The notes under the pieces are model-generated. The model worked only from the letters and a program-made list of their open reading frames with translations. It did no database searches and was not told where the DNA came from. This document shows, one piece after another, positions 46,201 through 55,505 of a stretch of 64,000 bases of DNA. Numbering within the stretch: position 1 is the stretch's first letter; the number at the start of each line of letters is the position of its first letter. This DNA comes from Pontibacter rufus (lineage in GTDB: Bacteria > Bacteroidota > Bacteroidia > Cytophagales > Hymenobacteraceae). The DNA lies in NCBI RefSeq assembly GCF_015694705.1, contig NZ_JADQDR010000011.1, positions 144,697 through 208,696 of the forward strand, in the 5' to 3' direction. Made by a program: the position numbers and the translations under genes.

Positions 46201-49200
46201 CATCAGGGCATAATTCCCTTTGTATTTTGTTTCAGTGGAGAAATCAATAGCTGAAAAATTGCCGATACTGATGTTGTTACAGATGCGTTCAAATACGATT
46301 GGCGCGATGTCATTATAATAAATGCTGTCCCATTCCGAGATAAGCCTGTCTTTAAAATAATAATTCAGCATCTCGTACACGTCCTTGCCGAGTATTTTTG
46401 CATAGGCTTCCCATTGCGCTTTATCAAAACCGCCGGCTTCAAAAAAGTTAGCGTCTATCTTTCTTACGCGGATACACTGGGCCGGCGGCACGCTGGCAAA
46501 ATTAGCATCCACGGAAATATATTCATCGATGATAGGGATCGCTTCTGCTTTCACGCTGCCGTCGGCATTTAAATAACCTCCTGCAATAAAGCCCAACGGA
46601 CCGCCCAGTATACCCCCAATCAAGGCACCGGGCCATGACCACGATGATTTTTTCTCCAGCGGCCATGATTTAACCCTGTCATACTTAGACTTGGGCCTTG
46701 GAAGGTTCGTGTATATATAGATTTCACCTGTCACAAAGTTTATGACCTCATCATCGTAAGCGCCGTCGGGGAAATCCACATTTTCGTAATTCGTCTTTAT
46801 CCTCTCAATGGCATCAAAGCCTTTCAGCAACGGATGCTGCCTGCCGGACCGTATGATGCTGAATGGTTGCAGATAGGTTTCTGAAGGTATTGGCAATAAA
46901 TTAAGCGCCAATACGTCTCTCCATTTAAAAATATTTTCCCGCGTAAAATCAGTCATCAGGAACGGGACAAACAAGCATTCTTCTACATGCGTAAGCTCCT
47001 GGTAGATGGCATAATGCCGCAGCACTTCAAAATACATCATTGTAAGCGAATGACAGTGGTTGTGATTGGCAATCACTTCTGCCGTTACACCATAGTCCTG
47101 CCCCTCCTCCACGCTTGTTACAACCGATGCATTCTGTTCCCGATAACTTTGCGCATTCTGGTTGATCGTATTCTTCATCTGCTCGTTAAAGTATTCTGAC
47201 AGCGAACGGGAGCTGTTTTGCCATGCAGTGGAATTTGCGTTCGCAACTCCACCCGAAACCCCGAAGACTCCGGCAATTCCCTGTACAATTCCCGCAAGCC
47301 CCAGTCCCGCACTTACGCCAGCAGTGGTGGCTGAACTGCCGCCTCTGGTAGATTCAGATAAATTTCCGGCTATCGTGTCAGTGATACCCACTTCATTCAC
47401 AAGTGAGGCAGCCAGCGATTCCCGCTGAGACAATCGCTGGGTTTCGCTCCCCATCAAACGGTGCGTTTGCTCAAAGATGACGATCTGTTTTTTTTGCCCC
47501 GGCGCCAGCGGCAATGAATACAGCAATTCACCCAATGAATAGCCATCAGCTTTCGTTACAACACTATAGTGCAGGACATGGCCGGTTGCCACCGTCACGG
47601 CCTGGTAGATCGACAGATTGCTGTGGTCTTCCGGTGCATCCTGCCAGCGTATTGGGTTACTTAGATCTACCGGCTTGCGTACAATTTTGGCAAGTCCTCC
47701 CTCCAGCATGAAATTTCCATTTGAATCCTTCGTGAGCACATAATTCGAAACATCAGGATCAGATGTTCTCACTACAGCTTTATGCCGGTACTCATTCAAT
47801 GTTCTGTTTGGTATGGAGAGGTTGATGCATGACCCGCCGATATCCTGTGTATAGGAATCAGATCGGATCAGGTCTTGCTGGCTGGGAAGCCGGTTCGGTT
47901 TCTTCGATTCATGGCACTGGCAATCCTCCTCTCCTGCTTCTCCTTTGCTTTCACAGTCTGCCCCCTCAATTAGCAGGTATAGGAAATCATCAGCAATGGT
48001 TTCCCTGCTCGCGATGTGTTCATCATCGGTATACAGCGTGATATCAGCAGGAGTATCCGGCGTTAACGAAACCAGAGCCTGTGCAGCAACATAAACACCG
48101 TACGGATAAGGTAGCGAAAAATTTCCAGAGCTGTCAGTGCTTGCTGAGCCTACCACTTTCCAAATCGCATCGCCCTCTTTTTTTGCCTGTACTACTACTG
48201 TAATATCCTTCAATTCGCATTCGCCGGAGATCTCTATCACCTTGCCGCTTAATTTTTTATTGCCACCGGATGATGGCTTCGGTTCATCTGCTCCGCTCAA
48301 AATAACGGGCTTTGTAAGCGGAACTTCTATGACTAATTGTTGTAAGTCGGGATTTGTGGCGGCGTATTGATTTTCCCAGATAACCGATCCGTCATATGCT
48401 TTTACTCTGACGGTGACAGCGCTATTTAGAAAATTGGTGAGTATGGTGCCGAATGAAAAGGGAACAGTATTGTCGGGTGCCTGCTGGATGCCAACCCAAT
48501 TAAAGCTATTCGTCAGGAGTTCGCTGTTCCCATCCGGAACCTGGATGCTATACTCTGTTGCGAGGTCGTAAAACTTAAAATCATTTAAGGCAACAGGAGA
48601 ATTTCCGGGGGTAATGATTTTAAACGTTCCTTTTATCTCCACTGCCTCTATCTCAGGAACCGAGACAGGAAAATCGAACAGCTCATTTTTTAAAATTTTC
48701 TGGAGGACCTTGATCGTTTCGGCGCTTCCTATTTCAAACTCTGCCTTCAGGAAGTTTCTGAATTCATCCGCGGCGATTTTTATTTTCGGCCTGTCCGACG
48801 ATACATCAGTTACGTGCGAGACGATCAACAGGAAAGCGAACTCATTATACCTTGGTTCAACAGCTCTGAATTGAACAGCAGCCTCATCGAATTGCTGCCT
48901 GTTCAGTAAAAAGACATTCTTCCGTACATAATCCGCCAGTTCCAATTCAAGGCTTTGTGACTCTGCTTCGTTAAATGCAACTGAAGCGTTTAGTGCCGCC
49001 TGGCGCTCAACAATATCTTTATACTTGTTTGATGCCGTAGACAGGCTGTACAGCGCATCAAATACGATATATCCAAACAAATTTTCTCTCTCATCCTTTA
49101 TCGCAACATCAATATTGGCGGACAGAAAATCAAGCAGTTGTGGATCGTTGCCTGTGAAACTGATACTCCTGAAGTATGAATAGAAATTTATTAAAGAGCG

Positions 49201-49434
49201 GTCTGAGTGTCCAACAAGAAATTCGTTTGGAAATCTGGCTTCATAGCTGGTATCGCTTAATTTATTATTTAGGTGAACCGTTTGCTCACTCAAATGATTA
49301 CGTGCGGCAGAAGGCCTCCTGCCCCGAAGCACCGTTACATATTCAAACGTTGGTACTCGGAAAAACAGATTTACAGAATGGATCGGAAATGGTACTTCCC
49401 CCTCGTAATTGAAAGTATGCTGTAATAAAGCCAT
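43225..49434 (-). CDS. Giant multidomain protein with papain/C39-like protease and N-acetylmuramoyl-L-alanine amidase modules
   Basis: 2069 residues in one frame, no signal peptide and no membrane anchor at the start. In order: unknown N-terminal region (1-385); a carboxypeptidase-regulatory-like beta-sandwich (about 390-460); a Cys cluster (CESKGEAGEEDCQC, about 493-507); a large unknown region (about 520-1400) that includes LGELLYSLPLAPGQKKQIVI, a glycine-rich helical stretch (about 700-735) and a glycine-zipper-like pair (WPGALIGGILGGPLGFIAGGY, about 930-955); a Pro/Ala linker and helical region (about 1360-1480); a papain/C39-like cysteine protease module (Cys1523 in KDAACWAAAA, His1615 in SAHAKILIGYD, Asp1637); a type-2 amidase/PGRP module (His1741 in LVLHETAS, SHMTLMRNGTVLQF, His1786 in IEYHTIG, IGVEFVNRG); and a beta-rich C-terminal part (about 1880-2069). 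The third zinc ligand is not placed. It stands alone, with no secretion or immunity gene next to it. Function unknown. Confidence 0.85.
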   Translation of the reverse strand: MALLQHTFNYEGEVPFPIHSVNLFFRVPTFEYVTVLRGRRPSAARNHLSEQTVHLNNKLSDTSYEARFPNEFLVGHSDRSLINFYSYFRSISFTGNDPQLLDFLSANIDVAIKDERENLFGYIVFDALYSLSTASNKYKDIVERQAALNASVAFNEAESQSLELELADYVRKNVFLLNRQQFDEAAVQFRAVEPRYNEFAFLLIVSHVTDVSSDRPKIKIAADEFRNFLKAEFEIGSAETIKVLQKILKNELFDFPVSVPEIEAVEIKGTFKIITPGNSPVALNDFKFYDLATEYSIQVPDGNSELLTNSFNWVGIQQAPDNTVPFSFGTILTNFLNSAVTVRVKAYDGSVIWENQYAATNPDLQQLVIEVPLTKPVILSGADEPKPSSGGNKKLSGKVIEISGECELKDITVVVQAKKEGDAIWKVVGSASTDSSGNFSLPYPYGVYVAAQALVSLTPDTPADITLYTDDEHIASRETIADDFLYLLIEGADCESKGEAGEEDCQCHESKKPNRLPSQQDLIRSDSYTQDIGGSCINLSIPNRTLNEYRHKAVVRTSDPDVSNYVLTKDSNGNFMLEGGLAKIVRKPVDLSNPIRWQDAPEDHSNLSIYQAVTVATGHVLHYSVVTKADGYSLGELLYSLPLAPGQKKQIVIFEQTHRLMGSETQRLSQRESLAASLVNEVGITDTIAGNLSESTRGGSSATTAGVSAGLGLAGIVQGIAGVFGVSGGVANANSTAWQNSSRSLSEYFNEQMKNTINQNAQSYREQNASVVTSVEEGQDYGVTAEVIANHNHCHSLTMMYFEVLRHYAIYQELTHVEECLFVPFLMTDFTRENIFKWRDVLALNLLPIPSETYLQPFSIIRSGRQHPLLKGFDAIERIKTNYENVDFPDGAYDDEVINFVTGEIYIYTNLPRPKSKYDRVKSWPLEKKSSWSWPGALIGGILGGPLGFIAGGYLNADGSVKAEAIPIIDEYISVDANFASVPPAQCIRVRKIDANFFEAGGFDKAQWEAYAKILGKDVYEMLNYYFKDRLISEWDSIYYNDIAPIVFERICNNISIGNFSAIDFSTETKYKGNYALMKVNLRGSGSNKKRKDITQLDIVFNNTATLTNDLVTLSVRNVTVRYSTAHYNGILFSGFAGDDLLDGSTLFTPENANEKRNPKKEDAYIAQKLIEHLNSNLEHYNKALLRYLDQDRRYMLLDGFTIETYNDFGAPIGQRSLASVVKNELIGISGNALIMPVAPGYKIDRTFIVEQPIEGPAAQINLLDHYKPLTPVPPYRISIPSKGVFAEAVQGACDACEKVRDNTSQDWEKFKADEPTSINPVTVPVPTVTDWKAAFKDFATPIVNIQNAPPAPAPGAGLAAASELLSKSGIFKDITGLDQNQKNAMQTYLSNQENAKAFAEMAKDIFTMGHNTEHADKIADAIRNSPELSKEEKAQLLKDHFGQVIDAGQSKKAEQESTKNNKPTLTDAAVKAVDEGKPVKATSMDGSGQAASIEIGGGGTNKFRVAGKAVPLVLQGDKDAACWAAAATMMKSWKDGKPYTIQQVLATVPEEYLNKYNNNQPLLPSEKMDFVDALGMTGEPPASYTFDTYVGWMKTYGPLWITVDSDSSTDISAHAKILIGYDGDGTEANSRFVFLDPSTVGEQRQTFAEFLEEYEQTARDNPGDLFIQIVHFKDEIIGEGNAASRSLINYTPALDSTIVINKIEFETIPGVLNWSNATVEHNRNDNGHRASSALIHLVLHETASPVASEATTHGFNGTANTTSHMTLMRNGTVLQFNDLMQIEYHTIGLNTSAIGVEFVNRGWLASPRSSGPNKDTPGNLYTYDHEAIPAKEEDLTPQHLAKFPEGNDFLYCFWGMGFNIYRIPPDTNQLEKEVDLVQWLTTDLKAKLDHLEDQLNFTEATERVDFIRSVINSALPVAKANTIFSHTFTGGGTGLANMFFTIERTWLQVVSYDDVSGIWDFPTANIPAISEQGNKNLFIFSTGWNYLEPANIAGKSGIISHNAVKSNHSDGSFLTLYTWLRLEKSFDSTKSYRLAKSLMTDHFFKASLKTDPNDKKIVILNVDDANLV

Positions 49435-50160
49435 AAAACCATTTTTTAATGATTAAACCAAAGGTTTTAAAATCAGCGGAGGGGTGTTTCAAGGGAGTCA
49501 GTATAATGCTCCGCTCTATTGTCAGGGCTTTGCACAAGTGCTTTTATCGGGTATATAGTAGTGTCGGGAAAGGGATAATCAACTAAATTATTTTCTCAAC
49601 AAAGAGTCTTAATAACTGCAAAGGCAGTAACAAGGATAGCAAAATAATCAAAAAGCTAAGTTTCTGGGGTGAATATGAAGAGACTGTTAGGGAGCAGGAA
49701 TAAAATATATTAGTTTAAACACACCCCGTTAGCTTCGTTAGCGCAAATTCGGGTATTTACTTAATGTTAATTATACTTATTAAGCGGTAAATATGTTTAA
49801 CTATATTTTCATTCATGCACAAGGATCAACAAACGAAGTATAACTATTACAATGATTTATGTAATAAAGAAACAATATCATTAACGTGATCCTGATAATG
49901 ATAACAGTTAAAGTAGCCCCTGCGGATAGTGGCTGGGAGTAATGGGGAGTGTAAAATAAGCTATGTCATCTTTTCCCTTTTGTCAAATTTCACTCAATAT
50001 GTTTGTAGTCAACTTTTATTTTCGGGGTTCTTACCAATATTAGTTTTGATTTTACCCTTATTTATATAATTCAAAACACTCACCTTAATTAACTTCCCTA
50101 CACAGCTAACAAGCTTGTGAAGTAATCACTCCACAAGCAGATACACCTGTCTGCACGGGA

Positions 50161-50350
50161 AGAAGTACATCATCAGCAATGAGGCCTGGGCCGCTTCTGA
50201 CGTGAACCGTATGCTTAATGGGTGGCCGCTGCTGGGAAACCACGAATGCAATACAGCAACCAGGAAGCAGTAGATGACCTGGGCCTCAACTTTACCTCAG
50301 CCAGTGCTCCACTGCAGGAGTATGGTAAGGCGCTGAATACGGAAGAATAA
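50161..50350 (+). pseudogene. Frameshifted gene remnant, family unknown
   Basis: One frame reads KYIISNEAWAASDVNRMLNG and WPLLGNHECNTATRK before a stop near 50270; the next frame takes over at an ATG at 50246 with MQYSNQEAVDDLGLNFTSAS, APLQEYGKALNTEE and a stop at 50348-50350. The two pieces read like one protein C-terminus split by a frameshift. No family recognised. Confidence 0.4.
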
Positions 50351-50782
50351 GGCAGTCATTCAACGACACTCTGAAGAAAGCTGTGTTATCGCAGACTTAG
50401 ACCCGCTACTCTGCTTCACTGCCTGAGATTGCCTGTTAAACATACCTGAGGTATTGTGATACACTATTCTCGGTAGCAACCGCATCCGTTGCAACGGTTT
50501 GAAAATGGTGTATGAAATGGGTTGATTTCGGGTTGATTATGGTTCCTCCGCACTCAAACCGAAACAACTGCTGCCCCTAATACTGATTAACTATCACCTG
50601 GGAACAGGTCTGCTATTTAATAGATAGGACCAGAAAGCAAGAAAAAAGCTTTCTATCAAGTAGAATGTCCCTATACATGCATCATACTCCTCTTCGCCCG
50701 GAACAACAACAGGTAACATTCGAAGCAAATAGGGAGTACCAACGGTACTGCTATTGCCGATTTCGGGTTGGGACACGTTTGG

Positions 50783-50816
50783 AAACCCGCTTATTTGGAT
50801 ATGTTGAGCGGGTTTT
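50783..50816. terminator. Hairpin between decayed region and terC
   Basis: AAACCCGCT (50783-50791) pairs with AGCGGGTTT (50807-50815) followed by T; about 60 bases after the terC stop on the minus strand, where the A-run becomes a T-run. Confidence 0.7.
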
Positions 50817-50875
50817 CATTTCCAGAGTAACACAAAAGTAACAAAAGGCATTTCTTCATCTGTCACTTTCCCGTT

Positions 50876-51796
50876 TCACACGTTTGTCTTCTTGGTTCTT
50901 TTGAAGGACAGTACAATACTGGCTGTCAAAATCAAAGCGATGACTAGCAGCGATATGAAAGTAGGAATCTTGTAGATATCAACCATCACCATTTTCAGGC
51001 CTACGAATGCCAGTATGATGGCCAGCCCGTAGGACAGGTATACGAAGCGGTCAACCACGTGGGCAAGGGCAAAATACAGCGAACGCAGGCCCAGGATAGC
51101 GAAAACGTTTGACGTATAGACGATGAATTGGTCCTGTGTAATAGCCAGTATCGCCGGAATGCTGTCGACCGCGAAAATCAGGTCGGTGGTTTCAATCAGG
51201 ATAAGCACAAGGAACAGCGGGGTCGCGTACCGCTTGCCGTCCAGCTTCACGAAGAATTTATCCCCGTGCAATTGGTTGGTGACCGGCATCATTCTTCTGA
51301 AAAACTTTATGACCGGGTTGTTTGCCGGATCGATTGCCGTACCCTTCTCAGTAAACATTTTGTAGCCGGTATAAATCAGGAAGAGGCCAAAGATGTAAAT
51401 GGTCCAGTGAAACTGCTGGATGAGGGCAACGCCGGCGAATATAAAGATTACCCGCATGACCAGCGCCCCGAGGATGCCCCAGAACAGGATCTTGTGCTGA
51501 TAAATGGCAGGTATCTGGAAATAACCGAAAACAAGCACAAACACGAATATATTGTCTATACTCAGTGATTTCTCGATAAGGTAGCCGGTCAGAAATTCCA
51601 CAGCTTTAGCCTCACCAAACCAATAGTAAATGAGGCCATTGAAAGTCAGGGCTAGGCTAATCCAGACGCCCGACCAGGTCAATGCTTCTTTCACAGAAAC
51701 GACATGCGCTTTCCGGTTGAAAATCCCCAGGTCGAGCGCGAGCATCAGGAGCACGAATACGTTGAAGCCTATCCAGAATGAGGCTGTTACTTCCAT
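50876..51796 (-). CDS. TerC-family integral membrane protein
   Basis: 306 residues with eight or nine membrane helices. Typical TerC features: ASFWIGFNVFVLLMLALDLG, the acidic motif KSLSIDNIFVFVLVF and IETTDLIFAVDSIPAILAIT, whose Asp and Glu residues are conserved in the family and likely bind metal. Relatives (Alx, TerC) move manganese or other metals or take part in tellurite resistance. I looked upstream for a manganese riboswitch fold and saw none. No other ter genes are nearby. Confidence 0.95.
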   Translation of the reverse strand: MEVTASFWIGFNVFVLLMLALDLGIFNRKAHVVSVKEALTWSGVWISLALTFNGLIYYWFGEAKAVEFLTGYLIEKSLSIDNIFVFVLVFGYFQIPAIYQHKILFWGILGALVMRVIFIFAGVALIQQFHWTIYIFGLFLIYTGYKMFTEKGTAIDPANNPVIKFFRRMMPVTNQLHGDKFFVKLDGKRYATPLFLVLILIETTDLIFAVDSIPAILAITQDQFIVYTSNVFAILGLRSLYFALAHVVDRFVYLSYGLAIILAFVGLKMVMVDIYKIPTFISLLVIALILTASIVLSFKRTKKTNV

Positions 51797-51914
51797 GGGT
51801 GTTTATCTTAACTTAATTAGCCAATAATATTTTTAGGGTATTTGTTCTATGGCAACAAGAAAGCATGCTCACTGTTAAGTGCGAAATACTGGCTCTCTGT
51901 GATAACCAGGTAAG

Positions 51915-52169
51915 CTACTTTGACAGTTGCTCTATTATTTCCTGTTCTATTTCGCGTTCAAGGTTTATAGTATCGGCTGCTTTCATTTTTGTAACCAGCG
52001 AATCTATGCCTGTATGTCGTTCAAGTTCTTTGTTTACAGCATTGTGCAGCGAATCTAAGGCCATGTTGGCACTGGACTCTGCTACATCGTAAAGGGTATC
52101 CTGCAAATCATTCTCCGTCGAACAGGAAGATGCAAGCAAGGCGGCGGCAACGTATAGGAACTTCTTCAT
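51915..52169 (-). CDS. Small lipoprotein of unknown function
   Basis: 84 residues. Basic start, hydrophobic run and lipobox LLASSC (Cys16). The mature part is a long charged helix (AVNKELERHTGIDSLVTKMK; LEREIEQEIIEQLSK). No family recognised. It lies 118 bases upstream of terC on the same strand and may share its transcript. Confidence 0.75.
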   Translation of the reverse strand: MKKFLYVAAALLASSCSTENDLQDTLYDVAESSANMALDSLHNAVNKELERHTGIDSLVTKMKAADTINLEREIEQEIIEQLSK

Positions 52170-53033
52170 TTGGTGGTATCAGGTCTTTTGAATCCCAATT
52201 TACCACTCACACGAGACAACTGCACGCTCAGACTACAGTCAACGCCTTATCTGCTCCATACAACACCAATAGACGCAATAAGACGAATTAGCGATGAGTA
52301 AACCAATGAACATTTCCTGCTTTTAAATAAAGCCTCACAACCGGTAGTCACAATGCCTCTTCTGGCTGGTTAGACGCTGCAACGGTAAAGGACATTCCTC
52401 ATATTTACAAACTTTATCAGTAGCTTACCGGCATCCGTAATTATACAAAGCTGTTATTCTTCTTTTTTAAAGCACTTATAGTTCCATAACAGATGTTATG
52501 ATAATCTGTCTATAAATGGCTATTGTTAAAATGATTCTAACTTTCCTCTCCCACCTGCAAATACTTCTCCACAGCCTCTAAATCTCTGTAGATAAAGTTC
52601 GATAATTCACTCCTTCGGTCTACTAAGAGGGAAAAGTCAGTTTCAAAGCTGCTTTTCTTTTTCGCTGAAACCGCTGTTTCACGAATTATAAAAAGCCCAA
52701 CTTATTCGTAATTCCCGCATCCGCAAACAAGACCGCAAACATACGAGGTCATTCAGAGTTAATATGCTATTGCAATAAATACACACCTTTGCTGTGTAGC
52801 CCTATCGGCTACAGAAGACCCACCACGCCCGCAGTACACTCAGCAGGATTCCATTTACAAGCCAATTGCAGAACTAAAATGTTGCTACATGCTCTTCATT
52901 AAATTGATCGGGGTATTACTTTGAAAGGTGTTGCAGCACAACCTGCGTACTGAATCTAAAATCATTTCAGCGGCAACTTTAAACAATCCAGCAGAAAGCT
53001 TGTCATAAAAGCATCACGCGAATTAATACATTC
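52170..53033. other. Spacer of 864 bases with a possible gene remnant
   Basis: No intact gene. On the minus strand 52537-52701 keeps an open frame of about 55 codons ending in a stop, with protein-like content (SFETDFSLLVDRRSELSNF, then IYRDLEAVEKYLQVGEES) but no start; it may be the tail of a lost gene. The promoter of the TonB receptor should lie near 52900-53030. Confidence 0.4.
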
Positions 53034-55463
53034 ATGAGATTCATACTTCTGTTAGTTCTCTTATTACCTTCACTTACCTTGGCGCAAAGCGGCATCATCA
53101 CCGGCACCGTGCGGGACCGCAATACTCAGGAACCATTGATTGGCGTATCAGTACAGGTAGTGGAAGCGCAGCTTGGTACCGTAACCAATGAAAATGGCGC
53201 TTTCAGGATAGAGGGCATACCGGTGGGTAGCTATACTGTGCAGAGTTCCTATATCGGGTACCAGCCGCAGTCGCGTTTTAATGTGAATGTAACGGCGGGC
53301 AATGTGCAGATACTCAACTTTGAGCTGGCGCCGGCTGCCAGTGCGTTACAACAAGTAGAAGTAGTAACTAACCGCAGCCAAAGTGCCGCTGTGGCCGACC
53401 TGGTTACGCCGTTGTCGGTGCAAAGCCTTACTGCGGAAGAGATTCGCAGCAACCCTGGCGGCAACTTCGATATTTCGAAGGTGGTGCAGGTATTGCCGGG
53501 CGTGGCCACCAACGGCACCGGCGGCGGCAGCCGCAACGACCTGATTATTCGCGGGGGCGCACCCAACGAAAACGTGTATTACCTGGATGGCATCGAGATT
53601 CCGCTCATCAACCACTTCACGACGCAGGGCAGCTCCGGCGGCGCTACAGGTATACTCAATGTTTCGTTTATAGAAGACCTGAAACTGAGTTCTTCGGCTT
53701 TTGATGCGCGCTACGGCAATGCCTTGTCGTCGGTATTTGAATTCAAACAGCGCTACGGCAACCCCGAGCGTTTTTCCGGCAATGTGCGCCTGAGCGGTTC
53801 GGAATTCGCCACTACTTTAGAGGGCCCAGTGGGGTCAAAAACAACTTACCTGGTGTCGGCGCGCAGGTCATACCTGCAGTTCCTGTTCAAGCTGCTCGAC
53901 CTGCCCATCCGCCCCAATTACTGGGATTTTCAGTATAAAGTAGACCATAAAATCAACGATAAAACTTCAATCTCTTTTATAGGTGTTGGAGCGATAGATG
54001 AGTTTGCCTTTGGCGTGCCGCGCGAAAGCACGCCGGAAAATGAGTATATCCTGCGCTCCACGCCCTACATCAACCAATGGAATTACACCACCGGCGTGGC
54101 TATGAAAAGACTGGTAAACGATGGGTATGTAAACCTGGCCCTGAGCCGCAATGCCTTCGACAACTCCCTGACCAAGTATGAAGCTGCCCGGCAAGGAGAA
54201 AGCCGGGAACTGACACTGAACACCAGCTCCCGCGAAACCGAGAACAAGCTGCGCCTGGACGTGAACAAGTATAAAAACGGCTGGCGGTATGCCTATGGCG
54301 TATCGGGGCAGTATGTGCAGTTTACGAATGATATTTTCAGTGTTATCCGGAAAGAGCTGCGCGATGAAGCAAACAACCTGGTGCAGCCGGGCGTGACGCT
54401 GGACTATAATACCAACCTGGATTTTTTCCGTTACGGAGCCTTCGGGCAGGTTTCCAAATCAGTGCTAGATAACAAACTGGGGCTGTCGCTGGGTATCCGA
54501 ACTGATATGAATTCCTTTACCAGTGATGGTAACAACCCACTGAAAACGCTGTCGCCGCGCCTGTCCATATCCTACCTGCTAAATGATAAGTGGAGTATCA
54601 GCGCCTCTTCAGGAATTTACTACAAACTGCCTCCCTATACTATTTTAGGTTACAAGGAGAACGGGGCCTACCTGAACAAGCAAGCCGATTACATCAAAGC
54701 CATCCATTACGTGCTGGGCACCGAGTTCCTGCCGCGCCAGGATTTGCGCTTTACCCTGGAAGGTTTCTACAAAGATTACAGCAACTATCCTGTATCGCTT
54801 CGGGATGGAATTTCGCTGGCAAACCAGGGCGGCGACTTTGGTGCTATCGGCAATGAGGCTGTGGTTACAAACGGGAAAGGCAGGGCTTACGGCGCAGAGT
54901 TCTACCTGCAGAAGAAACTGACAGGCACCGTGTTCTCCGTGCTGTCTTATACTTATGTGGTGAGTGAGTTCGCCGGTTTGGATGGGCAGTATGTTTCCAG
55001 CGCCTGGGATTACCGCCACCTGATGTCGGGTTTGCTGGGCAAAAAGCTGCCGCGCAACTGGGAGTTCGGGGCCAAGTACCGATTTGCCGGCGGCGCACCC
55101 GCTACACCATTTGACCTGGAGGCCTCCCGCAGAAACTATGCTTCGCTCGGTGTAGGCATTCTGGATTATGACAAACTTAATTCTGAGCGCCTGCAGCCCT
55201 TCAGCCAGCTCGACGTGCGCATCGACAAGAAGTGGAACTTCAACCGCATCACGCTGGACCTGTTCCTGGATGTGGCCAACGTGCTTGCCAGCAACACGCC
55301 GGGCTTCGACCGTTATACCTTTCAACGAAACGAAGACAACACTGGCTTTGCCACCACTGATGGAAACCCACTGCGCCCCGACGGCAGCAATGCCATCCCC
55401 CTCATACTCGAAAACAACGACGGCAACCTGGTGCCCACCCTGGGCTTTATAGTGGAATTCTAA
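53034..55463 (+). CDS. TonB-dependent receptor with carboxypeptidase-like N-terminal domain
   Basis: 809 residues. Signal peptide 1-17 (LPSLTLAQ), carboxypeptidase-regulatory-like domain (GTVRDRNTQEPLIGVSVQVV, about 20-105), plug domain (SKVVQVLPGVATNGTGGGSR, IRGGAPNENVYYLDGIEIP) and 22-strand barrel to the end, closing with the aromatic-ended strand VPTLGFIVEF. Not of the SusC subtype: no SusD follows. Such receptors import siderophores, vitamins or small ligands; the substrate is unknown. A TspO-related gene follows by 42 bases and may be co-transcribed. Confidence 0.95.
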   Translation: MRFILLLVLLLPSLTLAQSGIITGTVRDRNTQEPLIGVSVQVVEAQLGTVTNENGAFRIEGIPVGSYTVQSSYIGYQPQSRFNVNVTAGNVQILNFELAPAASALQQVEVVTNRSQSAAVADLVTPLSVQSLTAEEIRSNPGGNFDISKVVQVLPGVATNGTGGGSRNDLIIRGGAPNENVYYLDGIEIPLINHFTTQGSSGGATGILNVSFIEDLKLSSSAFDARYGNALSSVFEFKQRYGNPERFSGNVRLSGSEFATTLEGPVGSKTTYLVSARRSYLQFLFKLLDLPIRPNYWDFQYKVDHKINDKTSISFIGVGAIDEFAFGVPRESTPENEYILRSTPYINQWNYTTGVAMKRLVNDGYVNLALSRNAFDNSLTKYEAARQGESRELTLNTSSRETENKLRLDVNKYKNGWRYAYGVSGQYVQFTNDIFSVIRKELRDEANNLVQPGVTLDYNTNLDFFRYGAFGQVSKSVLDNKLGLSLGIRTDMNSFTSDGNNPLKTLSPRLSISYLLNDKWSISASSGIYYKLPPYTILGYKENGAYLNKQADYIKAIHYVLGTEFLPRQDLRFTLEGFYKDYSNYPVSLRDGISLANQGGDFGAIGNEAVVTNGKGRAYGAEFYLQKKLTGTVFSVLSYTYVVSEFAGLDGQYVSSAWDYRHLMSGLLGKKLPRNWEFGAKYRFAGGAPATPFDLEASRRNYASLGVGILDYDKLNSERLQPFSQLDVRIDKKWNFNRITLDLFLDVANVLASNTPGFDRYTFQRNEDNTGFATTDGNPLRPDGSNAIPLILENNDGNLVPTLGFIVEF

Positions 55464-55505
55464 TTGATTGCATAATTGTAACCCCGGAAACAATGCCCCT
55501 GAACT

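Larger units (their letters stand above)
49435..50875. other. 1.4-kb stretch without intact genes, with decayed coding fragments
   Basis: 49435-50100 is AT-rich and should hold the promoter of the giant gene. 50130-50400 carries a frameshifted gene fragment (separate entry). 50400-50780 shows no gene. A terminator-like hairpin lies at 50783-50815. The region looks like a graveyard after insertion or deletion. Confidence 0.5.

Noticed and set aside
51797..51914. Manganese-type riboswitch upstream of terC
   Set aside because: Considered because terC relatives often carry one; no suitable conserved stem-loops seen in 118 bases.
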